A DNA stretch of 64,000 nt from an uncultured Clostridia bacterium (GTDB taxonomy: Bacteria > Bacillota > Clostridia > UBA1381). The DNA lies in the NCBI GenBank assembly GCA_934476675.1, contig CAKSOE010000001.1, forward strand, positions 310,001 through 374,000, written 5' to 3'. Below the pieces are notes generated by a model. The model saw nothing but the letters and a program-made list of their open reading frames with translations, was not told where the DNA came from and did not search any database. Made by a program: the position numbers and the translations under genes. This document shows positions 44,336-51,805 of the stretch, piece after piece; position 1 is the first letter of the stretch; every line of letters starts with the position of its first letter.

Positions 44336-44515
44336 ATGCTTAAATTAAATGATACCTTTGAACGTGGCGGCTGCTTGTGGATAGTAGAAAATGTATATAC
44401 AACTGATAACCCAGAACTTTATTATAAGGAACGCGTAACGGTTAGATGTATACGAAGTAATCCCAGTGCTAACGTGTACAAGGTCGGCGATAAATTAGAC
44501 TATGCAAACGTATAA
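44336..44515 (+). CDS. Small early prophage protein, unknown
   Basis: A 59-residue protein, first gene of the rightward early transcript, in the position usually taken by Cro. It does not show a helix-turn-helix; it looks beta-rich (FERGGCLWIVENVYTTD, RVTVRCIRSNP). The start uses the sequence AAGGAGCTAATAAAAATG, identical to that of the coiled-coil gene at 51,556. No function is assigned. Confidence 0.65.
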   Translation: MLKLNDTFERGGCLWIVENVYTTDNPELYYKERVTVRCIRSNPSANVYKVGDKLDYANV

Positions 44516-44529
44516 GGGGGTTAATAAAA

Positions 44530-44730
44530 ATGAACAGAGAATTAAAGAAAATCACAAACCAAACTATCAAGACAGTTGTAGCCATAAATCTTTACAATAA
44601 TGTAGAGCTTGACGAAAGCGACGCGCCCTGGATAGAAAACGAGGTAACAAAACTGATAGGCAACCGTGAAATGAATTATAGACTTGCGGTAGAGGAAATG
44701 ATAGCGGCATATTTGAGGAAGGAGCTGTAA
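44530..44730 (+). CDS. Small prophage protein, unknown
   Basis: A 66-residue, mostly helical protein with no recognised domain. It starts 14 bases after the previous gene with GGGGG upstream and ends 3 bases before rha, so it is part of the early operon. Confidence 0.65.
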   Translation: MNRELKKITNQTIKTVVAINLYNNVELDESDAPWIENEVTKLIGNREMNYRLAVEEMIAAYLRKEL

Positions 44731-44733
44731 ACT

Positions 44734-45435
44734 ATGAACTTACAAAACTTAATACCCACACAGGAAACAAACGAACTTATAGAAATTGAAAACGGACAGC
44801 CTGTAACCACCAGCTTAAAGGTTGCTGAAATTTTCGGCAAGCAACACTATAACGTTTTAAGGGATATTCAAGAAAAGATATTGCCGAATGTGTCTACAGA
44901 TTTTGCTAAACTCAATTTTGAGGGCAGCGACTATAGGGATAGTACCGGACGACATTTACCTATGTACTATATAACGCGCGACGGCTTCACTATGGTAGCT
45001 ATGGGTTACACCGGGGCTAAGGCTATGAAATTCAAAGAAGCCTACATCAACGAATTTAACAAAATGGAAGCTATGCTACAGAAAAGGCGACCGAATAACG
45101 AAGATTTAATAGACCAGGCCGCCACAAAAATTACGGCTAAGCTGTTTCCGCAGTTTGTAAAGACCGTTTCCGCTACCCTGTCTAAGGATATAGTAGAGCG
45201 TATACGGAGCTTACCGCAAGGCGAACAGCTGTTACAGCTGCCAGAGCCTGTACAACAGCCTAAACCGAAGCGGCAAACTATAACCCTGTACATAGTCATA
45301 GCCTGGGACGACGAAAACGGTACACAGGTTTATAAAACAAAGGACTATGACAAATTTATAGCCCTTGTAAAGGACATTACGCTACAAGGCAAACAGTACA
45401 CCGTAGAGCGTATCAAGACAACATCATACAAGTAG
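44734..45435 (+). CDS. rha: Rha family phage regulatory protein
   Basis: A 233-residue protein. The N-terminal Rha domain (about 20-120) is clear: VTTSLKVAEIFGKQHYNVLR, STGRHLPMYYITRDGFTMVA and MGYTGAKAMKFKEAYINEFN. The C-terminal part (about 125-233) has a basic/Pro linker (PEPVQQPKPKRQ) and a small alpha-beta domain. Rha proteins are named for a phage 80 homologue that interferes with growth in some host strains; their exact activity is unclear. It sits in the early operon and stops with TAG. Confidence 0.9.
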   Translation: MNLQNLIPTQETNELIEIENGQPVTTSLKVAEIFGKQHYNVLRDIQEKILPNVSTDFAKLNFEGSDYRDSTGRHLPMYYITRDGFTMVAMGYTGAKAMKFKEAYINEFNKMEAMLQKRRPNNEDLIDQAATKITAKLFPQFVKTVSATLSKDIVERIRSLPQGEQLLQLPEPVQQPKPKRQTITLYIVIAWDDENGTQVYKTKDYDKFIALVKDITLQGKQYTVERIKTTSYK

Positions 45436-45450
45436 AAAGGGGGCGAGAAT

Positions 45451-45777
45451 ATGAAAAATCTGCATAAGGCTTTTACCGACCGTGTAGGTGCTGTAAATTC
45501 CAAAAAAGAAGTTACAGCCGTCACGAGGTCCGTACAGCAGCCGGGACGCGAGAACAGCATAGAGCATACAGCTGTAACGGTTTTCGCAGAACGCAACACC
45601 GAAGGCAAGGTAGCGCTTTTAATTATCACTAAATACGTGTGGCTGCAAAATGAGCTTGACGAACAAGTACCGTCTTTACGTGATATGCTTCAAAGCGAAT
45701 TAGTTTTAATTTACAAAGAAGTAAAATTGTTTCAAGATGTAATTAAGACGTACCTACTATCAGCTAACGCAGAGTAA
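45451..45777 (+). CDS. Prophage protein, unknown
   Basis: A 108-residue protein with a basic N-terminus and helical C-terminal half (LRDMLQSELVLIYKEVKLFQ). AAAGGGGGC precedes the ATG. No domain recognised. A short GC-rich hairpin (GGGGGTATATCCCCC) follows its stop at about 45,780-45,794. Confidence 0.6.
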   Translation: MKNLHKAFTDRVGAVNSKKEVTAVTRSVQQPGRENSIEHTAVTVFAERNTEGKVALLIITKYVWLQNELDEQVPSLRDMLQSELVLIYKEVKLFQDVIKTYLLSANAE

Positions 45778-45861
45778 CGGGGGTATATCCCCCGGTAATG
45801 CGGCCAGACAGACAGTTACAAGCCTGTAAGTCGTAAATCTTATTATAAAGGCGGTTATATT

Positions 45862-46254
45862 ATGCAACTAATTGAGAACAAGCAAACCAGGCTTCAGTTA
45901 TGGAGCAGACAAGCAAGGGCTACCAGGTGGGGCGTATCGTGTGTATTTCCCCCGGCTGACAGGTCCGAAGAAGATATTTTAGTAGCTGAAGCAAACTACA
46001 CAATAAGCTACGACGCTATGATACGTGTACACTACGCTTTAGGTTTTGGAGCTGTAGACGAGCTGCCAGACTACGGCGTACTGACAAGAGAAAAAACGCT
46101 TTTAAAGTATTCAGACACACGCAGACCCTACAGCCGGGGACATTACGCAAGTGAAGCTACGGGTAACGTGGATAAGCGTAAGTCAATTCTGCACCTGTTA
46201 GGCTTAAAAACTCCCGTACTTCCTCTTGCTATAGTATTTGAAAGGTTGGTGTAA
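45862..46254 (+). CDS. Prophage protein, unknown
   Basis: A 130-residue basic protein starting with AAAGGCGG upstream. Notable segments are RQARATRWGVSCVFPP and RRPYSRGHYASEATGN. No family is recognised. It lies between small early genes; its last codons are followed within 5 bases by the next start. Confidence 0.6.
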   Translation: MQLIENKQTRLQLWSRQARATRWGVSCVFPPADRSEEDILVAEANYTISYDAMIRVHYALGFGAVDELPDYGVLTREKTLLKYSDTRRPYSRGHYASEATGNVDKRKSILHLLGLKTPVLPLAIVFERLV

Positions 46255-46259
46255 TTGTT

Positions 46260-46433
46260 ATGTTAAACACAGAAAACTATACATATGCCGTAGTGGAAAT
46301 CGGCAAAGACCGTAAAATAAAGATTAAGTATATGCACAGTCATAGCCGTATGATGAAAGCCGTTAAAGGGGCTATATCACGGCGTAACCATTATACCGTG
46401 ATACGTAAGCCTGTTGCTTGTACTACAGTTTAA
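46260..46433 (+). CDS. Small basic prophage protein
   Basis: A 57-residue, strongly basic protein (KIKIKYMHSHSRMMKAVKG, ISRRNHYTVIRK). The ATG overlaps nothing but is only 5 bases after the preceding stop, with GGTTGGTG upstream. It might bind nucleic acid by charge alone; nothing more can be said. Confidence 0.5.
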   Translation: MLNTENYTYAVVEIGKDRKIKIKYMHSHSRMMKAVKGAISRRNHYTVIRKPVACTTV

Positions 46434-46560
46434 AAAAATTTTTATGAAATTATCGGAAAATAGAAAATATTACAGGATAAAAGAGGATAAACAGGGATAT
46501 AAAAACGCCGTACCTGGTAGACAAGTGGCTTATTGACGGTAAAAAATTTTTGATTTATAA

Positions 46561-46591
46561 TTGTCACACAGACAAGTCAAAACACTATACT
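46561..46591 (+). promoter_or_regulatory. Operator TTGTC-N5-GACAA copy 2 with promoter
   Basis: TTGTCACACAGACAA occupies 46,561-46,575, followed by TATACT at 46,586-46,591 and a partial third copy, TTGTCTATAAGACTA, at 46,592-46,606. A -35-like TTGTCA lies inside the operator with a long (19-base) spacer. The gene downstream is an XRE regulator that may bind here. Confidence 0.5.
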
Positions 46592-46628
46592 TTGTCTATA
46601 AGACTACGAAATAAAGGGGGTGTCACCT

Positions 46629-46931
46629 ATGAACAAAATCAAATTTTACCGTATTACCCAGGGACTACAGCTTAAAGCGCTGGCTATTGATACGGGGCTG
46701 TCGCTGGGACATTTGAGCCACCTGGAAAACCACGAAAAGCAGCCTTCAAAATCTGCTATGGAAAGCATAGCCGCGGCGCTTAATAAAACAGTCCCGGAAG
46801 TGTTTTACAGCGAGTACACGGACGACGACAGGGCTAAGCTGGATAAATGCGGCTACCGTTTGCGTGACGGCGTTATTATCGAAGCTGTTAAGGAAGGGGG
46901 CTTGCCGAATGGCACAGACACAAACATTTAA
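46629..46931 (+). CDS. XRE family helix-turn-helix regulator
   Basis: A 100-residue regulator. The helix-turn-helix is typical: FYRITQGLQLKALAIDTGLS, then LGHLSHLENHEKQPS and MESIAAALNKTVPEVF. The ATG at 46,629 follows AAAGGGGGTG; a GTG at 46,620 lies inside that ribosome site and is rejected. A palindrome at 46,561-46,575, shared with the leftward 246-residue gene, is its probable target. Its end overlaps the next gene by 23 bases. Confidence 0.8.
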   Translation: MNKIKFYRITQGLQLKALAIDTGLSLGHLSHLENHEKQPSKSAMESIAAALNKTVPEVFYSEYTDDDRAKLDKCGYRLRDGVIIEAVKEGGLPNGTDTNI

Positions 46932-47124
46932 AGACCTTGAGGAATTACCCGCTATGCTTACCGTAGCTGATGTACGCGGCTTGTTTGGTATAGGACAGCG
47001 GCAAGCGTACGAGCTTGTACATACCGAGGGTTTTCCGACATTGAAAATAGGTACTACTATCCGAATACCTAAACATTTGCTTGATAAATGGATAAAAGAA
47101 AATTTAGTAAAGGGGGCTATATAA
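46909..47124 (+). CDS. Excisionase-like helix-turn-helix protein
   Basis: A 71-residue protein of the HTH_17/excisionase type: MLTVADVRGLFGIGQRQAYE with VHTEGFPTLKIGTTIRIPKH forming the winged-helix wing. AAGGAAGGGGG precedes the ATG at 46,909. It might be the phage excisionase or an early regulator; no integrase is adjacent to decide this. Its stop overlaps the Rad50 N-half start as TAATG. Confidence 0.75.
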   Translation: MAQTQTFKDLEELPAMLTVADVRGLFGIGQRQAYELVHTEGFPTLKIGTTIRIPKHLLDKWIKENLVKGAI

Positions 47125-48428
47125 TGCCGTACATAAAAAAAGTGCGTATACAAGGCTTCCAGTCGCATTTAGACAGTACGTTTACGCTGTCGCCGGGGCT
47201 GAACGTTATAACGGGACCGTCCGACGCCGGGAAAACTGCTATAATTCGTGCGTTACGCTGGTTAGCTTTTAATGAGCCGCAGGGCGAAGCCTTTATACAC
47301 ACTATACGAGATACCGACGGAAATATAACGCAGTCGGCAGAACAGGCTACCGTAACCATTGAATTTGATAACGGTATCACGATAAGCAAGACCCGGCGTA
47401 AAGGTAAGACGGTATACACGCACAGCGCTTACCCCGACCCGTGGGAAAAGGCAGAACTACCGTTAGAAATCAAAGAGAGCTTAGGACTTATAAAACAGTC
47501 TTACGGTGATAATTTTGACACGTGCCTAAACTTTGCGTATCAGCTTGACCCGCCATTTATGCTTAGCGAAACGGGAAGCACGGGGGCTAAAGTCTTAGGT
47601 AAGTTAGCCGGGACAGAAGTTGTAGATAAATCTATAGGCGTTGTCGTAAAGCAGACACATCAGACCAGGGAAATTATAAGACATTCGGAAAAGGCTGTAG
47701 GACAGTATGACGTGGAGCTTTTGGAGTATCTAAGGACTGAAGAAAATTTAGAGGTAGTCGAAGGCTTAGAAAAGCTATGCGCAAGCATTGACACAAAAAC
47801 CGTAAGACATACACAGCTGACAGAGCTTAAAACCCGGTTAGAGCTTAGACAGACGACCGTAAAAAACTATACGACAAGGTTAGAGCAACTGCAACACGTA
47901 CCGACGCTTGTATGTACTATGGATAAAATAAACGGTTTACACAGTAAGGTGCAACAGTTAAAGACGTTAGCTAAAGGCTTCTGGGACAGCGTAAACCGCC
48001 GAAAAGACTTACATACAACACTAAAGCAGCTGCAAGAAGTCCCGGACTTATTTGTAGACCTTGAAAAAGCCGTAACGGATAACGACAGGCTTACAGCTGT
48101 AAAGAACGTTGCAGAACGTCAGAAACGGGCAGAAAACAGCGTAGAACGATTAAGGGGTATACTTAATAACCTTAAATCTACAGACGGCTTAGACGGCAAA
48201 ATAAACGCCGTAAAGTTAAAGGCTGAACGGTTAGCGAAACTACAGGACAGTAAAAACGCTTACGAAATGCGAAACGGCAAAGTTAAGACTACCGAAAACA
48301 CTTTACATTACTATGACGATATGTGTAAAACGGCTAAGCAAAGCCTTACGGAAGCCTGGGAAGCCGCCGGGGGCGTGTGTCCTTTATGTAATCAGCCTAT
48401 AAAGGGGGAAAATAAATGTATACAGTAA
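47124..48428 (+). CDS. Split Rad50/SbcC ATPase, N-terminal half ending in a zinc hook
   Basis: A 434-residue protein equal to the first half of SbcC/Rad50. Walker A GPSDAGKT is at residues 30-37 (after IKKVRIQGFQSHLDSTFTLS), and the Q-loop lies in CLNFAYQLDPPFML. A coiled coil fills about 180-405, and CPLC (Cys419 and Cys422) forms the zinc hook. The frame ends 12 residues after the second Cys, so Walker B and the signature are missing. They are encoded separately at 51,806. Full SbcC proteins have the hook in the middle. The C5 methyltransferase start overlaps its stop. Confidence 0.9.
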   Translation: MPYIKKVRIQGFQSHLDSTFTLSPGLNVITGPSDAGKTAIIRALRWLAFNEPQGEAFIHTIRDTDGNITQSAEQATVTIEFDNGITISKTRRKGKTVYTHSAYPDPWEKAELPLEIKESLGLIKQSYGDNFDTCLNFAYQLDPPFMLSETGSTGAKVLGKLAGTEVVDKSIGVVVKQTHQTREIIRHSEKAVGQYDVELLEYLRTEENLEVVEGLEKLCASIDTKTVRHTQLTELKTRLELRQTTVKNYTTRLEQLQHVPTLVCTMDKINGLHSKVQQLKTLAKGFWDSVNRRKDLHTTLKQLQEVPDLFVDLEKAVTDNDRLTAVKNVAERQKRAENSVERLRGILNNLKSTDGLDGKINAVKLKAERLAKLQDSKNAYEMRNGKVKTTENTLHYYDDMCKTAKQSLTEAWEAAGGVCPLCNQPIKGENKCIQ

Positions 48429-49279
48429 ATGACTTCTTTTGTGGGTGCGGCGGTTTAGGCTTAGGGTTTAAACAGGCCGGTTACGGTCTATCCGGGGCGT
48501 GGGACTTTGATAAGTATGCCGTACAAACGTACAACGCAAATGTAGACAACAGGGTTATACGGGCAGATATAACCGAAATGACGATAGACGACGTACCGTA
48601 CGCCGACGTCTGGACTTTCGGCTTCCCGTGCCAGGACCTTAGTGTAGCTGGTAATCAAAAAGGAATGTTACTTAAATGTAAAGACTGTCAAGAGGTGTAC
48701 GAGGTACGCGACGAAAATATAGCACCGTCGGACGTAAGGTGTCCGAAATGCGGCGGCAGTAATTACGAGCCTATGAGCCGAAGCGGTTTGTTTTTTGAAA
48801 TTATGCGGCTGCTTGATGAAGCTGCTAAGAGAGAGAGAGAGAGCCAGAAGCTACCGCGTATCTTGCTTGCGGAAAATGTAAAAGCCTTACGCCCCTACCT
48901 TCCTATCCTGGAAGCTGAATATAATAAACGCGGTTACAGAATGTACTACACTATGTATAATTCTAAGTTTTGGAATGTTCCGCAAAACCGTGAACGATAT
49001 TTTGTTGTAGGTGTACGGTCTGACCTAAACGGTGACTTTGAATTTCCTACGGAGCAACACGAGTACGTACCTAAATTGTCGTCGATTTTGGAAACTAACG
49101 TAGACGAAAAGTATTACATAGCCGACGATAAAGCAAAGGTAATCATAAAACAGGCTTTAAAGAAACTGGATAGCTTAGGGGAATGTCACGCTACAATTAC
49201 CCCGGACCGTGTAGACAAAAGACAGAACGGACGTAGAGCTAAAGAAAATGAAGAAGCTATGTTTACGCTTACCTCCTAG
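48416..49279 (+). CDS. C5-cytosine DNA methyltransferase, N-terminal part (stops at TAG)
   Basis: A 287-codon frame holding the catalytic motifs: I (FFCGCGGLGLGFKQAGY), IV with the nucleophile Cys (FGFPCQDLSVAG), VI (LLAENVKAL) and VIII (VPQNRERYFVVGV). A zinc-knuckle-like insert (CKDCQEVYEV...CPKCGG) lies near 83-118. It ends in MFTLTS-TAG, where relatives continue as LTAQD; the TAG therefore most likely replaces a CAG Gln codon. An (AG)8 tract at 48,828-48,843 encodes KRERES. Motifs IX and X lie in a separate frame at 49,564-50,031. Confidence 0.8.
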   Translation: MYTVNDFFCGCGGLGLGFKQAGYGLSGAWDFDKYAVQTYNANVDNRVIRADITEMTIDDVPYADVWTFGFPCQDLSVAGNQKGMLLKCKDCQEVYEVRDENIAPSDVRCPKCGGSNYEPMSRSGLFFEIMRLLDEAAKRERESQKLPRILLAENVKALRPYLPILEAEYNKRGYRMYYTMYNSKFWNVPQNRERYFVVGVRSDLNGDFEFPTEQHEYVPKLSSILETNVDEKYYIADDKAKVIIKQALKKLDSLGECHATITPDRVDKRQNGRRAKENEEAMFTLTS

Positions 49280-49689
49280 GATTTACACGGCGTAATTATA
49301 AACGATACCTACGGCTACGACGGTGTACGGACTTATGAAAACACAGCCCCGACATTACGCAGTAGTCGGCAAGGCGTAAAAGTAGTGGAAAAAGACTTGA
49401 TACCACCGGGCGACGACACAGCCAGCGCGTTAATACACAGTCGCGGTCTGGAAACACGTAAGGACGGTATAAGTCACTGTTTAAAGGGAGCTGAAGGCGG
49501 CAGCAGTAAAAATTTTGTTGTAGAAAGGACGGACAAAAAACTTGATACCTAAAATTATACAGCTTGCACATAAAGAAAACAGTGGGGCAAAAGGGGTACG
49601 TACATCACGTTGACGGAATTGTAGGCGCTTGTACCGCAACGGACTACAAAGACCCTAAATGTGTGCTGGAATTTATAAGGGGTGACGAA

Positions 49690-50031
49690 ATGGATAAAAA
49701 CGCAGATATTAACGTAATCGGTATGCTACAGAACAGCGGAACGACACAAGAACATAACAACCGAGTACACGACCCGGACGGTATAAGCCCTACCGCAACA
49801 GCTGTAGCTGGCGGTACACATCATATTAAAATACTTGACCCTACAAATTATAGGGTACGGAAACTTACGCCGACGGAGTACGGCAGACTACAGGGCTTCC
49901 CTATGGATAACTGGGAACAGGTAGTAAGCAATTCACAGGCTTATAAACAGTTTGGAAACGCTGTAACCGTCAACGTAGCAAGGGCTATAGCTACAGCTAT
50001 TTACAGATTTTTAGGTAAGCAAGGGGGTTAA
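49690..50031 (+). CDS. C5-methyltransferase C-terminal fragment (motifs IX-X)
   Basis: A 114-codon frame from an ATG preceded by AAGGGGTG (the open frame reaches back to 49,564). It carries motif IX as YRVRKLTPTEYGRLQGFPMD and motif X as QFGNAVTVNVARAIATAI. On its own it has no catalytic centre. It could restore activity in trans if the N-terminal fragment is made, as in two-subunit cytosine methylases, or be a leftover of a broken gene. Confidence 0.6.
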   Translation: MDKNADINVIGMLQNSGTTQEHNNRVHDPDGISPTATAVAGGTHHIKILDPTNYRVRKLTPTEYGRLQGFPMDNWEQVVSNSQAYKQFGNAVTVNVARAIATAIYRFLGKQGG

Positions 50032-50036
50032 ATACT

Positions 50037-50231
50037 ATGGCTAAATATCAAGTAGAAGTCGGTGGTTTTGTAAGTACCTACAGACAACGTACTTTTATCG
50101 TGTACGGTGATGATGAAACCGAAGCGGAACAAAAAGCGATAGAAAAATTTATAAGCGCCCAGCAAGTCAAAGCGGGTAATATGTGTGATGAAGGTATCGT
50201 AAATAATATACGGTTATTGCGAAAGAGGTGA
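50037..50231 (+). CDS. Small prophage protein, unknown
   Basis: A 64-residue alpha-beta protein (YQVEVGGFVSTYRQRTFIVY, DDETEAEQKAIEKFI) with AAGGGGG upstream. The pattern recalls small beta-hairpin proteins common in phage replication regions. Next to two methyltransferase genes. No function assigned. Confidence 0.65.
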   Translation: MAKYQVEVGGFVSTYRQRTFIVYGDDETEAEQKAIEKFISAQQVKAGNMCDEGIVNNIRLLRKR

Positions 50232-50235
50232 TGTA

Positions 50236-50961
50236 ATGAAATATGTAGGCAGTAAAGCACGTATAGCAAAATACATTGTGCCGATTATACAGCAGTACAT
50301 AGACACAACGCAGTGTAGGGCTTACGTTGAACCGTTTGTAGGCGGCGCAAATATCATAACACAGATTAAGCACCCTTACCGTTACGGCTTAGATAACAGC
50401 AAACCGCTTATAGCCCTTTTAAACCACGTTACCCTACGGGGCGAACTTCCGCAGAGCGTAAGCCGCGAACAGTATAACGACGTAAGAGAACACCCGGAAA
50501 ACTATGACTATTGGTACGTAGGAGCTGTAGGCTACTTAGCAAGCTATAACGGTAAATACTTCGGCGGTTACGCCGGGACAGTGCATACTAAAGCCGGGAC
50601 GGTCCGAGATTACTACGACGAAGCTAAGCGGAATTTAGAAACGCAAGCAAAAATATTACAAGACGCGCCGCCACAATTTGGGGCATTAGATTACACCGAA
50701 GTAGCCGATACATTGCCTTTATATGACTGTGTAATATATGCTGACCCACCGTACGAGGGTACAACAGGTTACGGTAACAGTTTTAATAGCTCCGAATTTT
50801 GGGAAACTTGCCGAAAGTGGGCGACCGCCGGGAACACGGTTATAGTAAGTGAAACTAAAGCACCCGACGACTTTACTTGTATATGGGAAAAGCCCGTAAC
50901 CAGGACACTTAACCACAATGGGCGTAACACGACGACAGAAAAACTATTTATAAGGGGGTGA
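50236..50961 (+). CDS. D12-class adenine-N6 DNA methyltransferase (Dam-like)
   Basis: A 241-residue enzyme. Motif X is at the start (MKYVGSKARIAKYIVPII), motif I is VEPFVGGANII (residues 34-44) and motif IV is ADPPYEGTTGYG (about 170-181) with the DPPY catalytic core. The arrangement X-I-TRD-IV is the alpha (D12) class of Dam and type II m6A enzymes. It probably protects phage DNA from host restriction; the target is unknown. GAAAGAGGTG lies before the ATG, 4 bases after the preceding gene. Confidence 0.92.
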   Translation: MKYVGSKARIAKYIVPIIQQYIDTTQCRAYVEPFVGGANIITQIKHPYRYGLDNSKPLIALLNHVTLRGELPQSVSREQYNDVREHPENYDYWYVGAVGYLASYNGKYFGGYAGTVHTKAGTVRDYYDEAKRNLETQAKILQDAPPQFGALDYTEVADTLPLYDCVIYADPPYEGTTGYGNSFNSSEFWETCRKWATAGNTVIVSETKAPDDFTCIWEKPVTRTLNHNGRNTTTEKLFIRG

Positions 50962-50965
50962 CATA

Positions 50966-51538
50966 ATGCGAAATCAGTACATAGTAAAGGGCAAGACTAC
51001 TACAGTTTTTGTAGAAGCTCCACCCGATTACGAGGATGGCGGCTTTATAGACATAATCATAGACACCGACGACCTGGAACGTGTAAAGAGTTTTCCGGGC
51101 AGCTGGTACAGCTTTAGGCATAAGCATAATGACAAAATTTACGTACGCGGCAGTAAGCAACAGCATATACCGCCCGGCTTTACGTCAAGTCAACCGTTAT
51201 TACACAGGGTAATATCAAAACCGACACGCGGCGAAAACGTAACCTTTGTTGACGGTAATAGCTTTAACTGCTGTAAGAAAAATCTTGTAAATATACCTAT
51301 TGGACAAGTATACAAGCCGCACCTTGACCCATACCGTCTACCTATTGTACAGGGTGTACACTGGCGTAAAGACAAACAACGGTTTGAGGTTAAGGCATAT
51401 TACGACAGAAAAGGCTACTACTTAGGGCTGTACGCCTTAGAGGACTGGGAAGCGGCAAACAAAGCCGTATCAGTATTTAGGGAAATCGGCCCGGAAGAAT
51501 ACTTTAAACGTTATAAAAAAGGTACTACAACCTTTTGA
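50966..51538 (+). CDS. HNH endonuclease with AP2-like DNA-binding domain
   Basis: A 190-residue protein. The HNH nuclease core is LLHRVISKPTRGENVTFVDG then NSFNCCKKNLVNIP (about residues 74-110). The C-terminal AP2-like domain is VQGVHWRKDKQRFEVKAYY with YLGLYALEDWEAANKAVSVF. This build is typical of phage free-standing homing endonucleases. It lies between the two Rad50 half-genes, which raises the possibility that homing activity helped separate them. Its stop overlaps the next frame region. Confidence 0.9.
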   Translation: MRNQYIVKGKTTTVFVEAPPDYEDGGFIDIIIDTDDLERVKSFPGSWYSFRHKHNDKIYVRGSKQQHIPPGFTSSQPLLHRVISKPTRGENVTFVDGNSFNCCKKNLVNIPIGQVYKPHLDPYRLPIVQGVHWRKDKQRFEVKAYYDRKGYYLGLYALEDWEAANKAVSVFREIGPEEYFKRYKKGTTTF

Positions 51539-51555
51539 GAAAGGAGCTAATAAAA

Positions 51556-51792
51556 ATGGATATTAAAGAACGTATAGAACAGGCACAGGCGAAACTAAAA
51601 CAGGCAGAACAGGCTAAGACGGTAGCCGAAACACAGTTAGAAAGTGCTAAAAAAGAGTGTGACGACATCATAGCGCAAATGGAAACGTTAGACGTTACCC
51701 CGGAAAATATAGACGCTGTAATATCACAGCTGGAAACCGAGGTAGACAACGACCTTACAGCTATTGAACAGGCAATACCGACAGTGCAGTAA
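51556..51792 (+). CDS. Small coiled-coil prophage protein
   Basis: A 78-residue acidic, helical protein with heptad-like spacing (IEQAQAKLKQAEQAKTVAET, LESAKKECDDIIAQME). Its ATG follows AAGGAGCTAATAAAA, identical to the site at 44,321-44,335. It directly precedes the Rad50 C-half by 13 bases, so it might be an accessory part of that complex; this is inference from position. Confidence 0.65.
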   Translation: MDIKERIEQAQAKLKQAEQAKTVAETQLESAKKECDDIIAQMETLDVTPENIDAVISQLETEVDNDLTAIEQAIPTVQ

Positions 51793-51805
51793 GGGGGTAA
51801 TACTT

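Larger units (their letters stand above)
48416..50031 (+). pseudogene. Fragmented C5-cytosine methyltransferase gene
   Basis: The whole gene spans this interval but is interrupted. Lesion 1: in-frame TAG at 49,277-49,279; the same frame continues with coherent sequence (HGVIINDTYGYDGVRTYE, then NTAPTLRSSRQGVKVVE). Lesion 2: near 49,547-49,555 the frame shifts by one, after which PKIIQLAHKENSGAKG is readable in the new frame. Lesion 3: near 49,599-49,606 a tandem GTAC-GTAC, probably a 4-base duplication, shifts it again to VHHVDGIVGACTATDYKD and the C-terminal motifs. Three lesions in the variable middle region point to decay. A two-subunit enzyme of the M.AquI kind, with the C-part translated from 49,690, is the alternative. 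Confidence 0.7.

Noticed and set aside
49277..49279. TAG as a recoded Gln codon (alternative code 15)
   Set aside because: Other prophage genes (rha, the Gp157-like gene) end naturally at TAG, and two frameshifts follow in the same methylase gene, so ordinary decay is simpler.
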